Positions 48,830-57,805 of a stretch of 64,000 bases of DNA are shown one piece after another; the stretch's first letter is position 1, and each line of letters opens with the position of its first letter. The translations under genes and the position numbers were made by a program. A model generated the notes under the pieces. The model was not told where the DNA came from. It worked only from the letters and a program-made list of their open reading frames with translations, and ran no database searches. The stretch comes from Prevotella sp. Lineage in GTDB: Bacteria; Bacteroidota; Bacteroidia; Bacteroidales; Bacteroidaceae. The DNA lies in NCBI GenBank assembly GCA_017459445.1, contig JAFUDJ010000011.1:47562-111561 (forward strand), written 5' to 3'.

Positions 48830-49648
48830 ATGACAAGCTATAATATACGTCAACTTCAGCAGACGATTTTGGGCAACCTGCTTGCCGTCCATCAGGTATG
48901 TAAGGAACATGGGTTGAGATACTACCTATGGGCGGGAACGATGCTTGGGGCAATAAGGCATAAGGGGTTCATTCCTTGGGATGATGACATAGATATTGCC
49001 ATGCCCCGTAAGGATTACGATATTTTTATTGCCAATGCCCATAACTGGCTGTCAGAACAATATGAGGTTGTAAGCTATGAAACGGACAAGGCCCACTATC
49101 CTTTACCATTTGCCAAGCTACAAGATGCCCATACAACGTTGATAGAGCGTGAGCATCTCCATTATCTGGGAGGGGTCTACTTAGATATTTTCCCACTTGA
49201 CGGAATCACCACGAACAAAGTGATGCAACGTCTTCACTTTATGAAATATCAATGGTACAAAAAGGCACAATACTTTGTTCATCGCGACCCCTACCGCCAT
49301 GGCCATGGCGCGTCATCATGGTTGCCGCTGTTATGCCGGAAGATGTATGACATGCAGCATATACAGGAAAAGATGAAGGAGCTGCAAACGCAATACGACT
49401 TTGACAGTTCAGAACTCGTCGTCGACCATGACGACGGCCTTAAAGGCATCATGCAAAAGGCTGTTATCGGCGAGCCTACACTGGTGGAATTTGAGGGACA
49501 TCAGCTCTACGGAGTAGCCAATCCTCATACTTACTTAAGCAACAAATATGGTGACTATATGGTCATTCCGTCCCAGAACCGCCAAAGACAGCACAACTTT
49601 CACTATCTAGACTTTGACAAGAGTTACAAGACCTATCCCCATCAATAG
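48830..49648 (+). CDS. LicD family phosphotransferase
   Basis: The ATG at 48830 gives MTSYNIRQLQQTILGNLLAV; the frame to 48758 starts ahead of the promoter-like TATATTTG (48790-48797). The 272-residue protein has YYLWAGTMLGAIRHKGFIPW and DDDIDIAMPRKDYD near residues 38-62, the metal-binding core of LicD nucleotidyl/phosphotransferases. It probably attaches a phospho-group such as phosphocholine to a surface glycan. It starts a plus-strand operon of four transferase genes ending at 52419. Base composition is more A/T-rich than in the flanking housekeeping genes. Confidence 0.85.
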   Translation: MTSYNIRQLQQTILGNLLAVHQVCKEHGLRYYLWAGTMLGAIRHKGFIPWDDDIDIAMPRKDYDIFIANAHNWLSEQYEVVSYETDKAHYPLPFAKLQDAHTTLIEREHLHYLGGVYLDIFPLDGITTNKVMQRLHFMKYQWYKKAQYFVHRDPYRHGHGASSWLPLLCRKMYDMQHIQEKMKELQTQYDFDSSELVVDHDDGLKGIMQKAVIGEPTLVEFEGHQLYGVANPHTYLSNKYGDYMVIPSQNRQRQHNFHYLDFDKSYKTYPHQ

Positions 49649-49650
49649 CT

Positions 49651-50535
49651 ATGCTCAACGGATTCTCCATATTGATTCCAACCTGGAACAACCTACCCTT
49701 CTTAAAACTATGCGTAGAAAGCATACGCGAGAACTCTTCCTTGAACCATCAGATTATAGTACACGTAAACGATGGCTCGGACGGTACGCTTGAATGGGTA
49801 AAGGCAGAAGGACTTGACTATATCCATACTCCGCAGAACGTTGGTGTATGCCTTGCCATGAATATGATGCGTACCAAAGTAGCAACTGATTACATCTATT
49901 TTGTCAATGATGACATGTATCTGCTGCCGGGATGGGACACGGAATTGATGGCTGAGATAAAACGCCTTGGACATAATAGGTTTTATCTCTCGTCTACCAT
50001 GATTCAGCCTCATGACCAATCTGACGTAGGTTTATGCATAGACTATGGTGACACCATTGAAACTTTTCAGAAGGACAGGCTTTTGAAAGATTATATGCGT
50101 TATCCCTACCCAGACTGGCAGGGAGCCACTCGGCCGCCAAATCTGGTACACCGTGACATCTGGGATATGGTAGGTGGTTACAGTATCGAGCTGACCCCAG
50201 GGATGTACAGCGACCCGGATTTTACGGCAAAGCTGCTGTTTGTTGGAATTACTCACCTGAAGGGAATAGGAAACAGTAGAGTGTACCACTTTGAGACAAA
50301 AACCACCCAACGGGTTAAAAAGAACCAGGGAAGCCTGCAATTCTTGTTGAAATGGGGCATAACCAATTCGTCCATGCGTAAGTATATCACCCGTCAGGGT
50401 GAGGACTGGGCATTCAGGGGTGCTCCGATTAATACTTCTGTGCTCAAGCGAAAACGCATACTGTCAAGGCTGAAGGCTACTCTGTCTGTATTAATCAAAG
50501 GATTTGGCATTGCACATTCAATAGAAAACAATTAG
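49651..50535 (+). CDS. GT2 glycosyltransferase
   Basis: A 294-residue GT-A protein: FSILIPTWNNLPFLKLCVES, VHVNDGSDGTLEW, DYIYFVNDDMYLLPGWD (DDM in place of DxD) and a C-terminal acceptor region with a basic tail. It has no membrane span. It is a cytoplasmic glycan chain transferase 2 bases downstream of licD. The sugar is unknown. Confidence 0.8.
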   Translation: MLNGFSILIPTWNNLPFLKLCVESIRENSSLNHQIIVHVNDGSDGTLEWVKAEGLDYIHTPQNVGVCLAMNMMRTKVATDYIYFVNDDMYLLPGWDTELMAEIKRLGHNRFYLSSTMIQPHDQSDVGLCIDYGDTIETFQKDRLLKDYMRYPYPDWQGATRPPNLVHRDIWDMVGGYSIELTPGMYSDPDFTAKLLFVGITHLKGIGNSRVYHFETKTTQRVKKNQGSLQFLLKWGITNSSMRKYITRQGEDWAFRGAPINTSVLKRKRILSRLKATLSVLIKGFGIAHSIENN

Positions 50536-50537
50536 AA

Positions 50538-51389
50538 ATGGACATAAAAATAGCTATCGCCTATCATAAGCCCTCCATACTTCTACAGCAGAAGCACTTC
50601 TTGCCAATACAGGTTGGGAAAGCGTTGTCTGACCAACGGTTGCCCATCCAAGGTGATGATGAAGGAGACAATATCAGCAGCAAGAACCCTCGCTATTGTG
50701 AGCTGACAGCCCTTTACTGGCTATGGAAGAATACGACAGCCGATTATAAGGGATTGATGCATTACCGCAGGATATTCACGGAAAGGAATTCCTTTCTCTT
50801 CTTTAGGACCCTGCTCAGACTCAAGTACAAAGAGAGACAGCTGGCTTCTTTGTGGAGTCCGTATAGAAGCATGGGCGTTAAGAAGCAATACACTTGCACA
50901 GACGAAAAGGAATTCCAGCGGTATGCCAACGACTTCTCCGCTCACTTGGAGGGACTCCTTGGCAATGGCACCAACATGCTGGTGCCTCATCCGGGCCGTT
51001 TCTATATCAGCATCCGCCAGTTTATCTACCAGCATGCCAGCAAGTTGTTCATTGACCTGCTGGATGAGATAGTACAAAAGTCATTCCCCAACATCTATCC
51101 TTCTTACAAGAAGTCTTTAGACGGGCAAAGGCTGTACAACTGCAATATGTCGGTCATGGACAACGCATCGTTCGACGAGTATTGCAACTTCGTCTTCACG
51201 GTTCTCGCACAGCATGAAGAGGAAATCGTCAGCAGGGGTATTATAAAGTCCTGTTCAGAGAAAACTTATTCTCGTGTTCCAGGGTATTTGGGCGAGCTAC
51301 TTACCAATGCATACATCATCTATAGTATTCACAGGAGAAAGAAAATCAAAGTATTGCCTGTGTTATTTTTAGACAATGTCTCCCAGTGA
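50538..51389 (+). CDS. DUF4422 glycosyltransferase
   Basis: A 283-residue protein with the DUF4422 features KIAIAYHKPSILLQQKHFLP, IQVGKA, NISSKNPRYCELTALYWLWK, DYKGLMHYRRIF and the central PHPGRFYISIRQFIYQHAS. DUF4422 proteins occur in capsule/LPS clusters and act as transferases, often of galactofuranose or related sugars (from memory). It is 2 bases after the GT2 gene; the following gene probably begins 22 bases after its stop. Confidence 0.8.
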   Translation: MDIKIAIAYHKPSILLQQKHFLPIQVGKALSDQRLPIQGDDEGDNISSKNPRYCELTALYWLWKNTTADYKGLMHYRRIFTERNSFLFFRTLLRLKYKERQLASLWSPYRSMGVKKQYTCTDEKEFQRYANDFSAHLEGLLGNGTNMLVPHPGRFYISIRQFIYQHASKLFIDLLDEIVQKSFPNIYPSYKKSLDGQRLYNCNMSVMDNASFDEYCNFVFTVLAQHEEEIVSRGIIKSCSEKTYSRVPGYLGELLTNAYIIYSIHRRKKIKVLPVLFLDNVSQ

Positions 51390-51411
51390 ATTAGGAATAA
51401 AAGCAGCAACT

Positions 51412-52419
51412 ATGTTTCATCTGAAAAGACTTTATTATACCTATTGTAGGGGAATACATAAGAATTGGCATTTTCCCTACATGGTTCACGGAGTGGCGAT
51501 GCTGCTCATTCCGAATGCATTTTATCGTTGCAGGTTAAGGAAGAAATTGGCAGCATTCCGGTCTTTGCCTGAAGAAGAAAGAAAATATGTCAAAGACAGG
51601 GTGGATTATTATTGTAGAATAGCTGAGGACACGGAGGTCAGCGACATCAACGACCATCTGCCGAGAATAGAGCGTCCCAGCAAGTCGGTAACAATCAAGG
51701 AATATACATATAGGAATAAGGTGGGCAACACTTCGTACTTTTTCGACACCTATGAATATACGAGATACTTCCCCCTCCACTTCAGGTTTCTTACCATTCC
51801 CGGTGACGTCTTTTACCATCTGCCAACTCCCGCCATTGTGAAAAGCCGTCCTATCATGGACAAGAATACTCCTTGTAACGAAGCTATCCTCAACCTTGAC
51901 AAGGTGCGTCACTTCACGTGGCTTAACGACCCTTTCAAGTGGGAGGAAAAGGAATGCCGCATTTTGTTTCGCGGTGAAATTGCCAATAAGCCCCGTCGCC
52001 AGCAATTCATAGACATGTGGCAGAATCACCCCCTCTGCGACTTGTCCGATTCCTGCCAGATGTCATTGTACGACCACCTGTACTGTCGCTACATCATGTC
52101 GCTGGAAGGCAATGACGTTGCCTCGAATCTCAAATGGGTCATGTCCAGCAATTCTGTTGCCGTTATGCCGCGCCCCACTTGTGAGACATGGTATATGGAA
52201 GGGAGGCTGATACCTAACTATCATTATGTCGAGATAGCATCTGACTATCACGACCTGATAGAAAAGATTGAATATTATGAGGCGCACCCTGAAGAGGCTA
52301 AGGCCATCGTTATCCATGCCCACGAATGGATTCGCCAGTTTTGGAACAAGAAGCGGGAAGACCTTATCTCCTTGATGGTTCTCGACAAATACTTTCGGCT
52401 GACAGGACAGCACGAATAG
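51412..52419 (+). CDS. GT90-like (CAP10-type) glycosyltransferase
   Basis: The ATG at 51412 (MFHLKRLYYTYCRG) is chosen; an in-frame ATG at 51376 overlaps the previous gene. The ~335-residue protein carries the C-terminal GT90 signature YIMSLEGNDVASNLKWVMSS, NSVAVMPRPTCETWYMEGRL, IPNYHYVEI and RILFRGEIANKPRRQQFI. GT90 enzymes transfer xylose or related sugars in capsule and LPS assembly. It is the last gene of the licD operon; its stop abuts the convergent stop at 52420 with no spacer. Confidence 0.75.
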   Translation: MFHLKRLYYTYCRGIHKNWHFPYMVHGVAMLLIPNAFYRCRLRKKLAAFRSLPEEERKYVKDRVDYYCRIAEDTEVSDINDHLPRIERPSKSVTIKEYTYRNKVGNTSYFFDTYEYTRYFPLHFRFLTIPGDVFYHLPTPAIVKSRPIMDKNTPCNEAILNLDKVRHFTWLNDPFKWEEKECRILFRGEIANKPRRQQFIDMWQNHPLCDLSDSCQMSLYDHLYCRYIMSLEGNDVASNLKWVMSSNSVAVMPRPTCETWYMEGRLIPNYHYVEIASDYHDLIEKIEYYEAHPEEAKAIVIHAHEWIRQFWNKKREDLISLMVLDKYFRLTGQHE

Positions 52420-53370
52420 CTAAATCCAATGCAGGATAAATCTGGGAAATCTTTTCATAATGAAAAGCTGCGTCTTGTCCCTAAAACCCAAAAACAGCCG
52501 TTCTGTCTTGGCCATTTCGTCTTCAACAGCCGGGTCTTTCACATGGTGTCTTTTCAGCATTCTGCGAATAGACTTGATACTTGACCGGATTCCGTCCTTG
52601 GCAACAAGGCGGACATACACATCGGAAGTTGCTGCACATACCACCTCATACATGTTCACATAGGCCCTTAAGTCGGTTATATACCGAGGATTCCATTGTT
52701 GCTGTAAGCCCCAAAAGGCACTTTGAGGATGATGGTAATAACGATAGACAGGCAAGTTCTTGTAAACGACTGGGTGGCTGACATGAGATAAACATTGCAT
52801 GACAAACAACCTGTCTTCATTAAAATAAATGTGTTCAGAAAATAGGATAGCGTTCTTTTTCACCAAGTCAGCATGAAACAGTTTACACCACAGATACCCT
52901 TCGTAATTGCTATTGGGATGCAGATAGAGTTGTAGGATTGCCTCTTCTGCCGAGAGCATGCAGTGTTCCTCTCTACGCGGTGAGGCTATGACCTCACCAT
53001 TTTCGCAACACTCTACATACCCTCCAAAGACTATTTCTGCCTTTGAGCTGGTTAATTCTATCAGTGTTTCCAATCCGTCGGGCAGAATTTCATCATCTGC
53101 ATCACAGAAATATAGCCACTCACCAGTAGATTCATGAATGCCAGCATTCCTTGCTATGCTGACACCTTGATTGGCTTTGTGAATAACGCTGAATCTGGAG
53201 TCCTTCTCGGCGTATTCGTCACAAATCTGTCCGCTGTCATCTGTGGAGCCGTCATCAATAAGTATGCACTCCCACGTGGTATAGGTTTGATTCGTTAGAG
53301 AATCCAAACACCTGCCCAAGTACTTGGAAGCGTTATATACAGGAATGATAATGGAAATGACAAGTTTCAT
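52420..53370 (-). CDS. GT2 glycosyltransferase
   Basis: The ATG at 53370 gives MKLVISIIIPVYNASKYLGR; the longer frame covers the promoter. The 316-residue protein has LIDDGSTDDSGQICDEYA, NQGVSIARNAGIHESTGEWL and FCDADDEILPDGL (DAD metal site), a standard GT-A start. A C-terminal helical region follows. It is monocistronic, with a good minus-strand promoter at 53428-53397. Confidence 0.85.
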   Translation of the reverse strand: MKLVISIIIPVYNASKYLGRCLDSLTNQTYTTWECILIDDGSTDDSGQICDEYAEKDSRFSVIHKANQGVSIARNAGIHESTGEWLYFCDADDEILPDGLETLIELTSSKAEIVFGGYVECCENGEVIASPRREEHCMLSAEEAILQLYLHPNSNYEGYLWCKLFHADLVKKNAILFSEHIYFNEDRLFVMQCLSHVSHPVVYKNLPVYRYYHHPQSAFWGLQQQWNPRYITDLRAYVNMYEVVCAATSDVYVRLVAKDGIRSSIKSIRRMLKRHHVKDPAVEDEMAKTERLFLGFRDKTQLFIMKRFPRFILHWI

Positions 53371-53396
53371 ACTCCTAACAGTTGTTTGCGCGTATG

Positions 53397-53428
53397 CAAA
53401 AATACAATAATTCCAGTATGCAGCCAAA
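53397..53428 (-). promoter_or_regulatory. Promoter of GT2 gene at 52420-53370
   Basis: Minus strand TTTG (53428-53425), 20-base spacer, TATTTTTG (53404-53397). Confidence 0.75.
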
Positions 53429-53443
53429 TAAATACAAAGATTA

Positions 53444-53475
53444 TTTGCCTTTTATGAGTTTTCTTCGTATATTTG
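53444..53475 (+). promoter_or_regulatory. Promoter of GT2 gene at 53509-54318
   Basis: TTTG (53444-53447), 20-base spacer, TATATTTG (53468-53475). Confidence 0.8.
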
Positions 53476-53508
53476 CCGTCAAAAAGAAACTATCCCGTGT
53501 ATAAATCT

Positions 53509-54318
53509 ATGCCTATATTTACGATTATCACCGTCTGTTACAATGAGGCAGGTAACATTAAGAAGACATTGGAATCGGTCATCAATCAGACGTTCAATGA
53601 TTACGAACTGATAGTTGTTGATGGGGGCTCCACCGATGGTACTATAGATATTGTCAAGCAATACGAGGGGTATTTCGCATGGTGGTGTTCGGAACCGGAC
53701 AATGGAATCTTCAACGCTATGAACAAGGGTGTTAGCCATGCTACAGGGAATTACGTTATCTTTATCAATGCCGGTGACTGGTTTTACGATGAAAATGTCC
53801 TGGATAATGTCTACAAGAGTGGCCTGAAGGCAGACATTATAGAGGGACACACCATCAGGGCAGATAAAATGATAAGACACAGGCCGGTATACAAGGACAT
53901 CTACGAACATCTCTTTACCGATACCCTCAGCCATCAAGGCACATTCATCAGACGAGAACTCCTTCTTGCCCATCCATACGATGAGAAGTATAAGATAGTT
54001 TCTGATTGGAAATTCTGGATAGAGACACTTATATTGGAAAAGAACACCTATGCTTTTGTCGATATGGATATTGCCTATTTCGATATGAGCGGCATTAGTT
54101 TTACACAGATAGAATTGCGGGAAAACGAACGCGAAAAGGTCTATCAGGAACTATTCCCACCACAAATGGTAGGATTCATCCATTCCTATAACAAGGCGTA
54201 TAGCCTCGCCCTTGTCAAGTATGCCGTCTATTTAGATGAGCATAGCCCCAGAGGGTATAAATTAGTTCGGAAGTTGGCTAAACGCGTGGTGAAGGTAGTC
54301 AATCATATAAGGAAATAG
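53509..54318 (+). CDS. GT2 glycosyltransferase (WaaE/KdtX-like)
   Basis: The ATG at 53509 gives MPIFTIITVCYNEAGNIKKT; the frame to 53473 begins inside the promoter. The 269-residue protein has VVDGGSTDGTIDIVKQY, SEPDNGIFNAMNKGVSHATG and FINAGDWFYDENVL, the typical pattern of GT2 enzymes adding the first sugars of LPS or capsule repeat units. It has no membrane span. It is transcribed from its own promoter. Confidence 0.85.
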   Translation: MPIFTIITVCYNEAGNIKKTLESVINQTFNDYELIVVDGGSTDGTIDIVKQYEGYFAWWCSEPDNGIFNAMNKGVSHATGNYVIFINAGDWFYDENVLDNVYKSGLKADIIEGHTIRADKMIRHRPVYKDIYEHLFTDTLSHQGTFIRRELLLAHPYDEKYKIVSDWKFWIETLILEKNTYAFVDMDIAYFDMSGISFTQIELRENEREKVYQELFPPQMVGFIHSYNKAYSLALVKYAVYLDEHSPRGYKLVRKLAKRVVKVVNHIRK

Positions 54319-54399
54319 CACTGTGATGCTTTTGGGGACTATTCGTTAACTTCTTCCATGGCACTATTTTTCAACTAACAGCCAAAAAATCATAGAAAA

Positions 54400-54431
54400 T
54401 TTGTATTATATAGAAAATCTTCGTATCTTTG
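54400..54431 (+). promoter_or_regulatory. Promoter of transferase gene at 54452
   Basis: TTTG (54400-54403), 20-base spacer, TATCTTTG (54424-54431). Confidence 0.8.
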
Positions 54432-54451
54432 TTCTCATTAATTGTAACATT

Positions 54452-55417
54452 ATGAAAGGAAATTTGTCACCAGTCATAGTCTTTGCCTATAATCGTCTTG
54501 AGCACCTTTGCCAGACAATCGCAGCTCTGCAGAAGAATGAATTAGCTATGGAGAGCACTGTCTATATTTTTTGTGACGGACCTAAAGAAAACTCTACACC
54601 GGAACAAATAAGCCAGGTACATTCGGTTCAAGAGTATGCCGACTCCGTGAAAGAGTTTGGAAAAGTAATTGTTGAAAAAGCAAAAGTAAATAAGGGATTG
54701 GCTAATTCCGTCATTTATGGGGTGACCAAAGTTATTAAAGAATATGGTAAAGCTATCATAGTTGAAGATGACATACTGACGCATCCTTATTTTTTGCGTT
54801 TTATGAATCAAGCCTTGGATTTCTATACTGAAGAAAAGAACATATTTACAATAGGAGCGTTTACGGAGAACATTAAGATTCCCGATGATTATGCCTACGA
54901 TGTATTCGTTGTACCACGTGTGGAATCGTGGGGGTGGGCTACATGGGCTGACAGGTGGCTTTCTGCACAATGGGACATCTCTACCTATCCTGCACTGAGA
55001 AACAAAGATAGAGCCGATATCATGCGTCTCTGTAAAGGCGGTGATGACTTTTGGCCAATGCTCCAGAACCAGGCTTTGGGCAAAGTTGATTCATGGGCTG
55101 TTAGGTGGCAATACAACATGAGTAGGGCTGGAAAACTTTGTCTCAGACCAAGTTACACATTGGTAAGAAACATAGGACTGGACGGTACGGGGGTTCATTG
55201 TGATGCCTCAGAGTCTGGTATGGCATCATCTATTCCTTACTATAACAAAGATAAATATGATATTACCCTTGTAAAAGATATTCAAGAGAATATAATCATT
55301 TCCAATAATTTAAGAGAGTATTTTGCTTGCCCCCCAAGACCGCCATTCCTTGAAAGAAAACGGAGACAATGGAGACACATCATTAAAAAAATCTCTGCAA
55401 TTATACAAAAACATTAA
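54452..55417 (+). CDS. GT-A type glycosyltransferase (GNT-I-like core)
   Basis: The ATG at 54452 gives MKGNLSPVIVFAYNRLEHLC. The 321-residue protein has VYIFCDGPKENSTPEQ, KGLANSVIYGVTKVIKEYGK, AIIVEDDILTHPYFLRFMNQ (EDD metal-site candidate) and VPRVESWGWATWADRW. This combination is found in bacterial transferases annotated as GNT-I-like or generic glycosyltransferases of surface clusters. The sequence is conspicuously A/T-rich. It has its own promoter and ends convergently with the isomerase genes. Confidence 0.7.
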   Translation: MKGNLSPVIVFAYNRLEHLCQTIAALQKNELAMESTVYIFCDGPKENSTPEQISQVHSVQEYADSVKEFGKVIVEKAKVNKGLANSVIYGVTKVIKEYGKAIIVEDDILTHPYFLRFMNQALDFYTEEKNIFTIGAFTENIKIPDDYAYDVFVVPRVESWGWATWADRWLSAQWDISTYPALRNKDRADIMRLCKGGDDFWPMLQNQALGKVDSWAVRWQYNMSRAGKLCLRPSYTLVRNIGLDGTGVHCDASESGMASSIPYYNKDKYDITLVKDIQENIIISNNLREYFACPPRPPFLERKRRQWRHIIKKISAIIQKH

Positions 55418-55426
55418 TATCCCCTT

Positions 55427-55858
55427 CTACAGACTTATCCGTGTTTGTTGTGATTTGATATACTCCAAGTATTCGTCGTAGCTGCGGATATAGTCGTCCT
55501 CATCATATCCATGACTGGCCAGTACCAGACAGATGCTGCCGGAAGAGAAGCCTTGCTCGGATGCCCAGATGCCCGGCGGCACGTGCAACCCCCAGAAGGG
55601 GCGGTTCAGCGTTACCGTCCGTTTGTTGGTGCCGTCGTCAAGCACCACCTCGAAAGCTCCTGATGCGGCAACGATTAGCTGGTGGCACAGCTTATGAGCG
55701 TGAGCCCCACGGTCCTCGCCGCCGGGTATGTCATATGAATAGAATACCCTGCTGATAGGAAACGGTACATGTACATTCTGATAGATATACGTTAAGTTTC
55801 CCTCAGGATAGTGAAACTTGTTCAGCTCGTATAAAGAGCAGTCAAATACGCTTGCCAT
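55427..55858 (-). CDS. FdtA/QdtA-like sugar 3,4-ketoisomerase (cupin), second of pair
   Basis: A 143-residue cupin of the WxcM/FdtA type: ISRVFYSYDIPGGEDRGAHA, HKLCHQLIVAASGAFEVVLD, RPFWGLHVPPGIWASEQGF and SHGYDEDDYIRSYDEYLEY. The paired His/active-site residues in RGAHAHK are kept. These enzymes convert dTDP-4-keto-6-deoxyglucose into the 3-keto sugar before transamination. Its start overlaps the upstream paralogue by 17 bases. It probably works with the aminotransferase at 41233-42357 or one outside the window. Confidence 0.85.
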   Translation of the reverse strand: MASVFDCSLYELNKFHYPEGNLTYIYQNVHVPFPISRVFYSYDIPGGEDRGAHAHKLCHQLIVAASGAFEVVLDDGTNKRTVTLNRPFWGLHVPPGIWASEQGFSSGSICLVLASHGYDEDDYIRSYDEYLEYIKSQQTRISL

Positions 55859-56261
55859 CTTTTCCCCAAGTGATGAATTCCTGATAGTCTAAAATGTAGT
55901 CATTCTCGTCGTAGTCGGTTGACGAAAGGACGAGCGCCAGAGAGTTGGTAGAGAAGTTGGTCATGGTTCGCCAGATGCCCTTGGGGATGTATAGGCCGTA
56001 GTAGGACCGGTTCAGGGGAAATACTTTCCTCTCCGTTCCGTCGTTCACCTCTACATCGAAGCTGCCCGACAAGGCCACGATAAACTCTTCGGTCTTCTTG
56101 AAGGCATGGCCGCCCCGGTTCATACCCCCGGGTACGTCGTATATCCAGTGAACCCTTTTGATGTCAAAGGGTATTTGCCGGAATTGTTCTATTATCGAGA
56201 GGTTGCCCCGCAGGTCGGCTATTTTGGGCAACTCTCTTATCTCGCATTTTTCTATCCTCAT
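55842..56261 (-). CDS. FdtA/QdtA-like sugar ketoisomerase (cupin), first of pair
   Basis: A 139-residue protein in the same family: IKRVHWIYDVPGGMNRGGHA, FKKTEEFIVALSGSFDVEVN, LNRSYYGLYIPKGIWRTMTN and STDYDENDYILDYQEF. It reads RGGHAFKKTEE where its neighbour has RGAHAHKLCHQ, so one presumed active-site His is replaced by Phe and the two may differ in activity. The tandem, overlapping arrangement suggests a hetero-oligomer or two steps in one pathway. The glycosyltransferase gene at 56289 is just upstream. Confidence 0.8.
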   Translation of the reverse strand: MRIEKCEIRELPKIADLRGNLSIIEQFRQIPFDIKRVHWIYDVPGGMNRGGHAFKKTEEFIVALSGSFDVEVNDGTERKVFPLNRSYYGLYIPKGIWRTMTNFSTNSLALVLSSTDYDENDYILDYQEFITWGKDGKRI

Positions 56262-56288
56262 GTTAATTCGTTGCTTGCTTGGTTTCTG

Positions 56289-57308
56289 CTATTTTTCTAT
56301 CCATTGGCTGTATTTCTGGTAACGCTTAATCTGTAGTGCGCCTAAAAGGCGGCGCTTGGCTATTTTGACAATCCATCCCGGATAAGACTTGTTGTGAACG
56401 GTTCTGGTTGCCAGCCCGTCTATGCTGTTGTCCAGCTGCCTCACCTCCCTGTAACAGCGTTTCAGCAGAGGGAGATAGGCTTTGTAGATGGTTGTCCTCA
56501 CGTTGCTGGGAAGAGAATAGTCACGGCTCATGTTGAACTCACGGAAGATGCCTTTCTTGTAGCACGGGAGGTTATGGAAATGGAAAAAGACCAGCGGGAA
56601 GACAGTGCCGGACGACAGTTCTGTGCCTATGAATGCGCCTCCTTCATGTCTGAATGTATATTGCTCCATGTTCCATGGGGCGACGCCTCCACCCAAATGT
56701 TTTAGTTCGTGTACTCCCGTGAATCTTTCCATCCAGTCGTCCAAGTACTTCTGGTCACCGAATTTCCCGTCTTCATAACGGTTGTAGCACCATTCAAGGC
56801 AGGCATTGACCCACCAGTTGAGTATGTGTAACCCGTTGGGGGTGTTCTTGAAAGTCATAAACTGGACGCAGTATTTTCCTGACGTTGCCGACTGGTCGTA
56901 TCGGGGAGTGTACCGATGCGACGTTATCAGCACGTCGTCATCGCCCATCTCTTCCAGCAAGACTGCCGGGTCGGCGAAAAAGAACAGGTCGGCATCAATA
57001 TAGGTACACGACGCAATGTCATAGTGCTGAAGACAATACAGGATGGTGGAGCTGGCACATGTCCAACAGTATTCGCCGGCACTTCTTGTTGGCTTGACGG
57101 CCAGCAGCTGCTCGTTCTCAAACTCTTTTAGGGTGACGACGGTCAGATGCTCCAAGCGCAACTTTTCCAACACCGCAACGAGTTTGTCGTCAAAGGCAAA
57201 GACATACAGGTGAAAGGCAGTACAATGCTTGGCCAGTGAGTAATACATGGCCAGTCCTTTGGCAGCATAGTTGGAATCGAATAGCGTGCAGAAACTTATC
57301 ATAGACAA
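56289..57308 (-). CDS. GT8-like glycosyltransferase of surface-glycan cluster
   Basis: A 339-residue protein beginning MSMISFCTLFDSNYAAKGLA. A GT8-like metal motif is in CTYIDADLFFFADPAVLLEE near residue 100. Further on are KYCVQFMTFKNTPNGLHILN, FGDQKYLDDWMERF and HLGGGVAPWNMEQY, typical of this Bacteroidales family next to FdtA genes. Met3 could also be the start. It is directly upstream of the two isomerases (27 bases), so likely one operon. The donor is probably a 3-amino- or keto-deoxy sugar. Confidence 0.75.
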   Translation of the reverse strand: MSMISFCTLFDSNYAAKGLAMYYSLAKHCTAFHLYVFAFDDKLVAVLEKLRLEHLTVVTLKEFENEQLLAVKPTRSAGEYCWTCASSTILYCLQHYDIASCTYIDADLFFFADPAVLLEEMGDDDVLITSHRYTPRYDQSATSGKYCVQFMTFKNTPNGLHILNWWVNACLEWCYNRYEDGKFGDQKYLDDWMERFTGVHELKHLGGGVAPWNMEQYTFRHEGGAFIGTELSSGTVFPLVFFHFHNLPCYKKGIFREFNMSRDYSLPSNVRTTIYKAYLPLLKRCYREVRQLDNSIDGLATRTVHNKSYPGWIVKIAKRRLLGALQIKRYQKYSQWIEK

Positions 57309-57326
57309 AGGTCTTACGGTAGGTGG

Positions 57327-57800
57327 TTACTGGGTGGCGTCTGACAGTTTTTCTATACGGAGGTTCAGCATGCCTGCGGGAACGCGGACGGCCACGACGT
57401 CGCCAGCCTTTTTGTTAAGTAGCGCCTGGGCAATGGGCGACTTGATGGAAATCTTTCCTTCGCGCAGGTTGGCTTCGTGGGGACTGACGATGGTGTAGGA
57501 CATGCGGGCATTGTTGGCCAGATTGGTGATTTCCACCCGGCTTAACAGGCCAATACCGTCGCGTCTGAGCAGCGAAGTGTCCAAGACGCGGGCATTCTCC
57601 AGGACGCGCTGCTTAAAGCGGATTCTGCCCAACAGCCGCGACTGCTCGCGCTTGGCGGCATGATATTCAAAGTTCTCGCTGAGGTCGCCCTTGTCACGGG
57701 CCTCAGCGATGGCCTCTCTTACACGAGGCAGTTCTACGTTTTCCAGTTGACGGAGTTCGGCGACAAGCTTGTCGAAGCCCTCCTGAGACATATATTCCAT
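57327..57800 (-). CDS. GreA-type transcript cleavage factor, second copy
   Basis: The ATG at 57800 gives MEYMSQEGFDKLVAELRQLE; a longer frame overlaps the neighbouring gene. The 157-residue protein keeps the coiled-coil tip GDLSENFEYHAAKREQSRLL and the C-terminal KISIKSPIAQALLNKKAGDV, so catalytic acids are present. Compared with greA at 38218 it is more basic in the coiled coil (IRFKQRVLENARVLD). It may be a stress-specific paralogue. The gene lies 5 bases downstream of the AlkZ-related gene and is probably cotranscribed with it. Confidence 0.85.
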   Translation of the reverse strand: MEYMSQEGFDKLVAELRQLENVELPRVREAIAEARDKGDLSENFEYHAAKREQSRLLGRIRFKQRVLENARVLDTSLLRRDGIGLLSRVEITNLANNARMSYTIVSPHEANLREGKISIKSPIAQALLNKKAGDVVAVRVPAGMLNLRIEKLSDATQ

Positions 57801-57805
57801 AAGTG

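Noticed and set aside
48695-48910. 71-codon minus-strand frame before the LpxL-type gene
   Set aside because: It lies across the licD promoter, has no motif, and ends 4 bases into the next gene without a plausible start signal.
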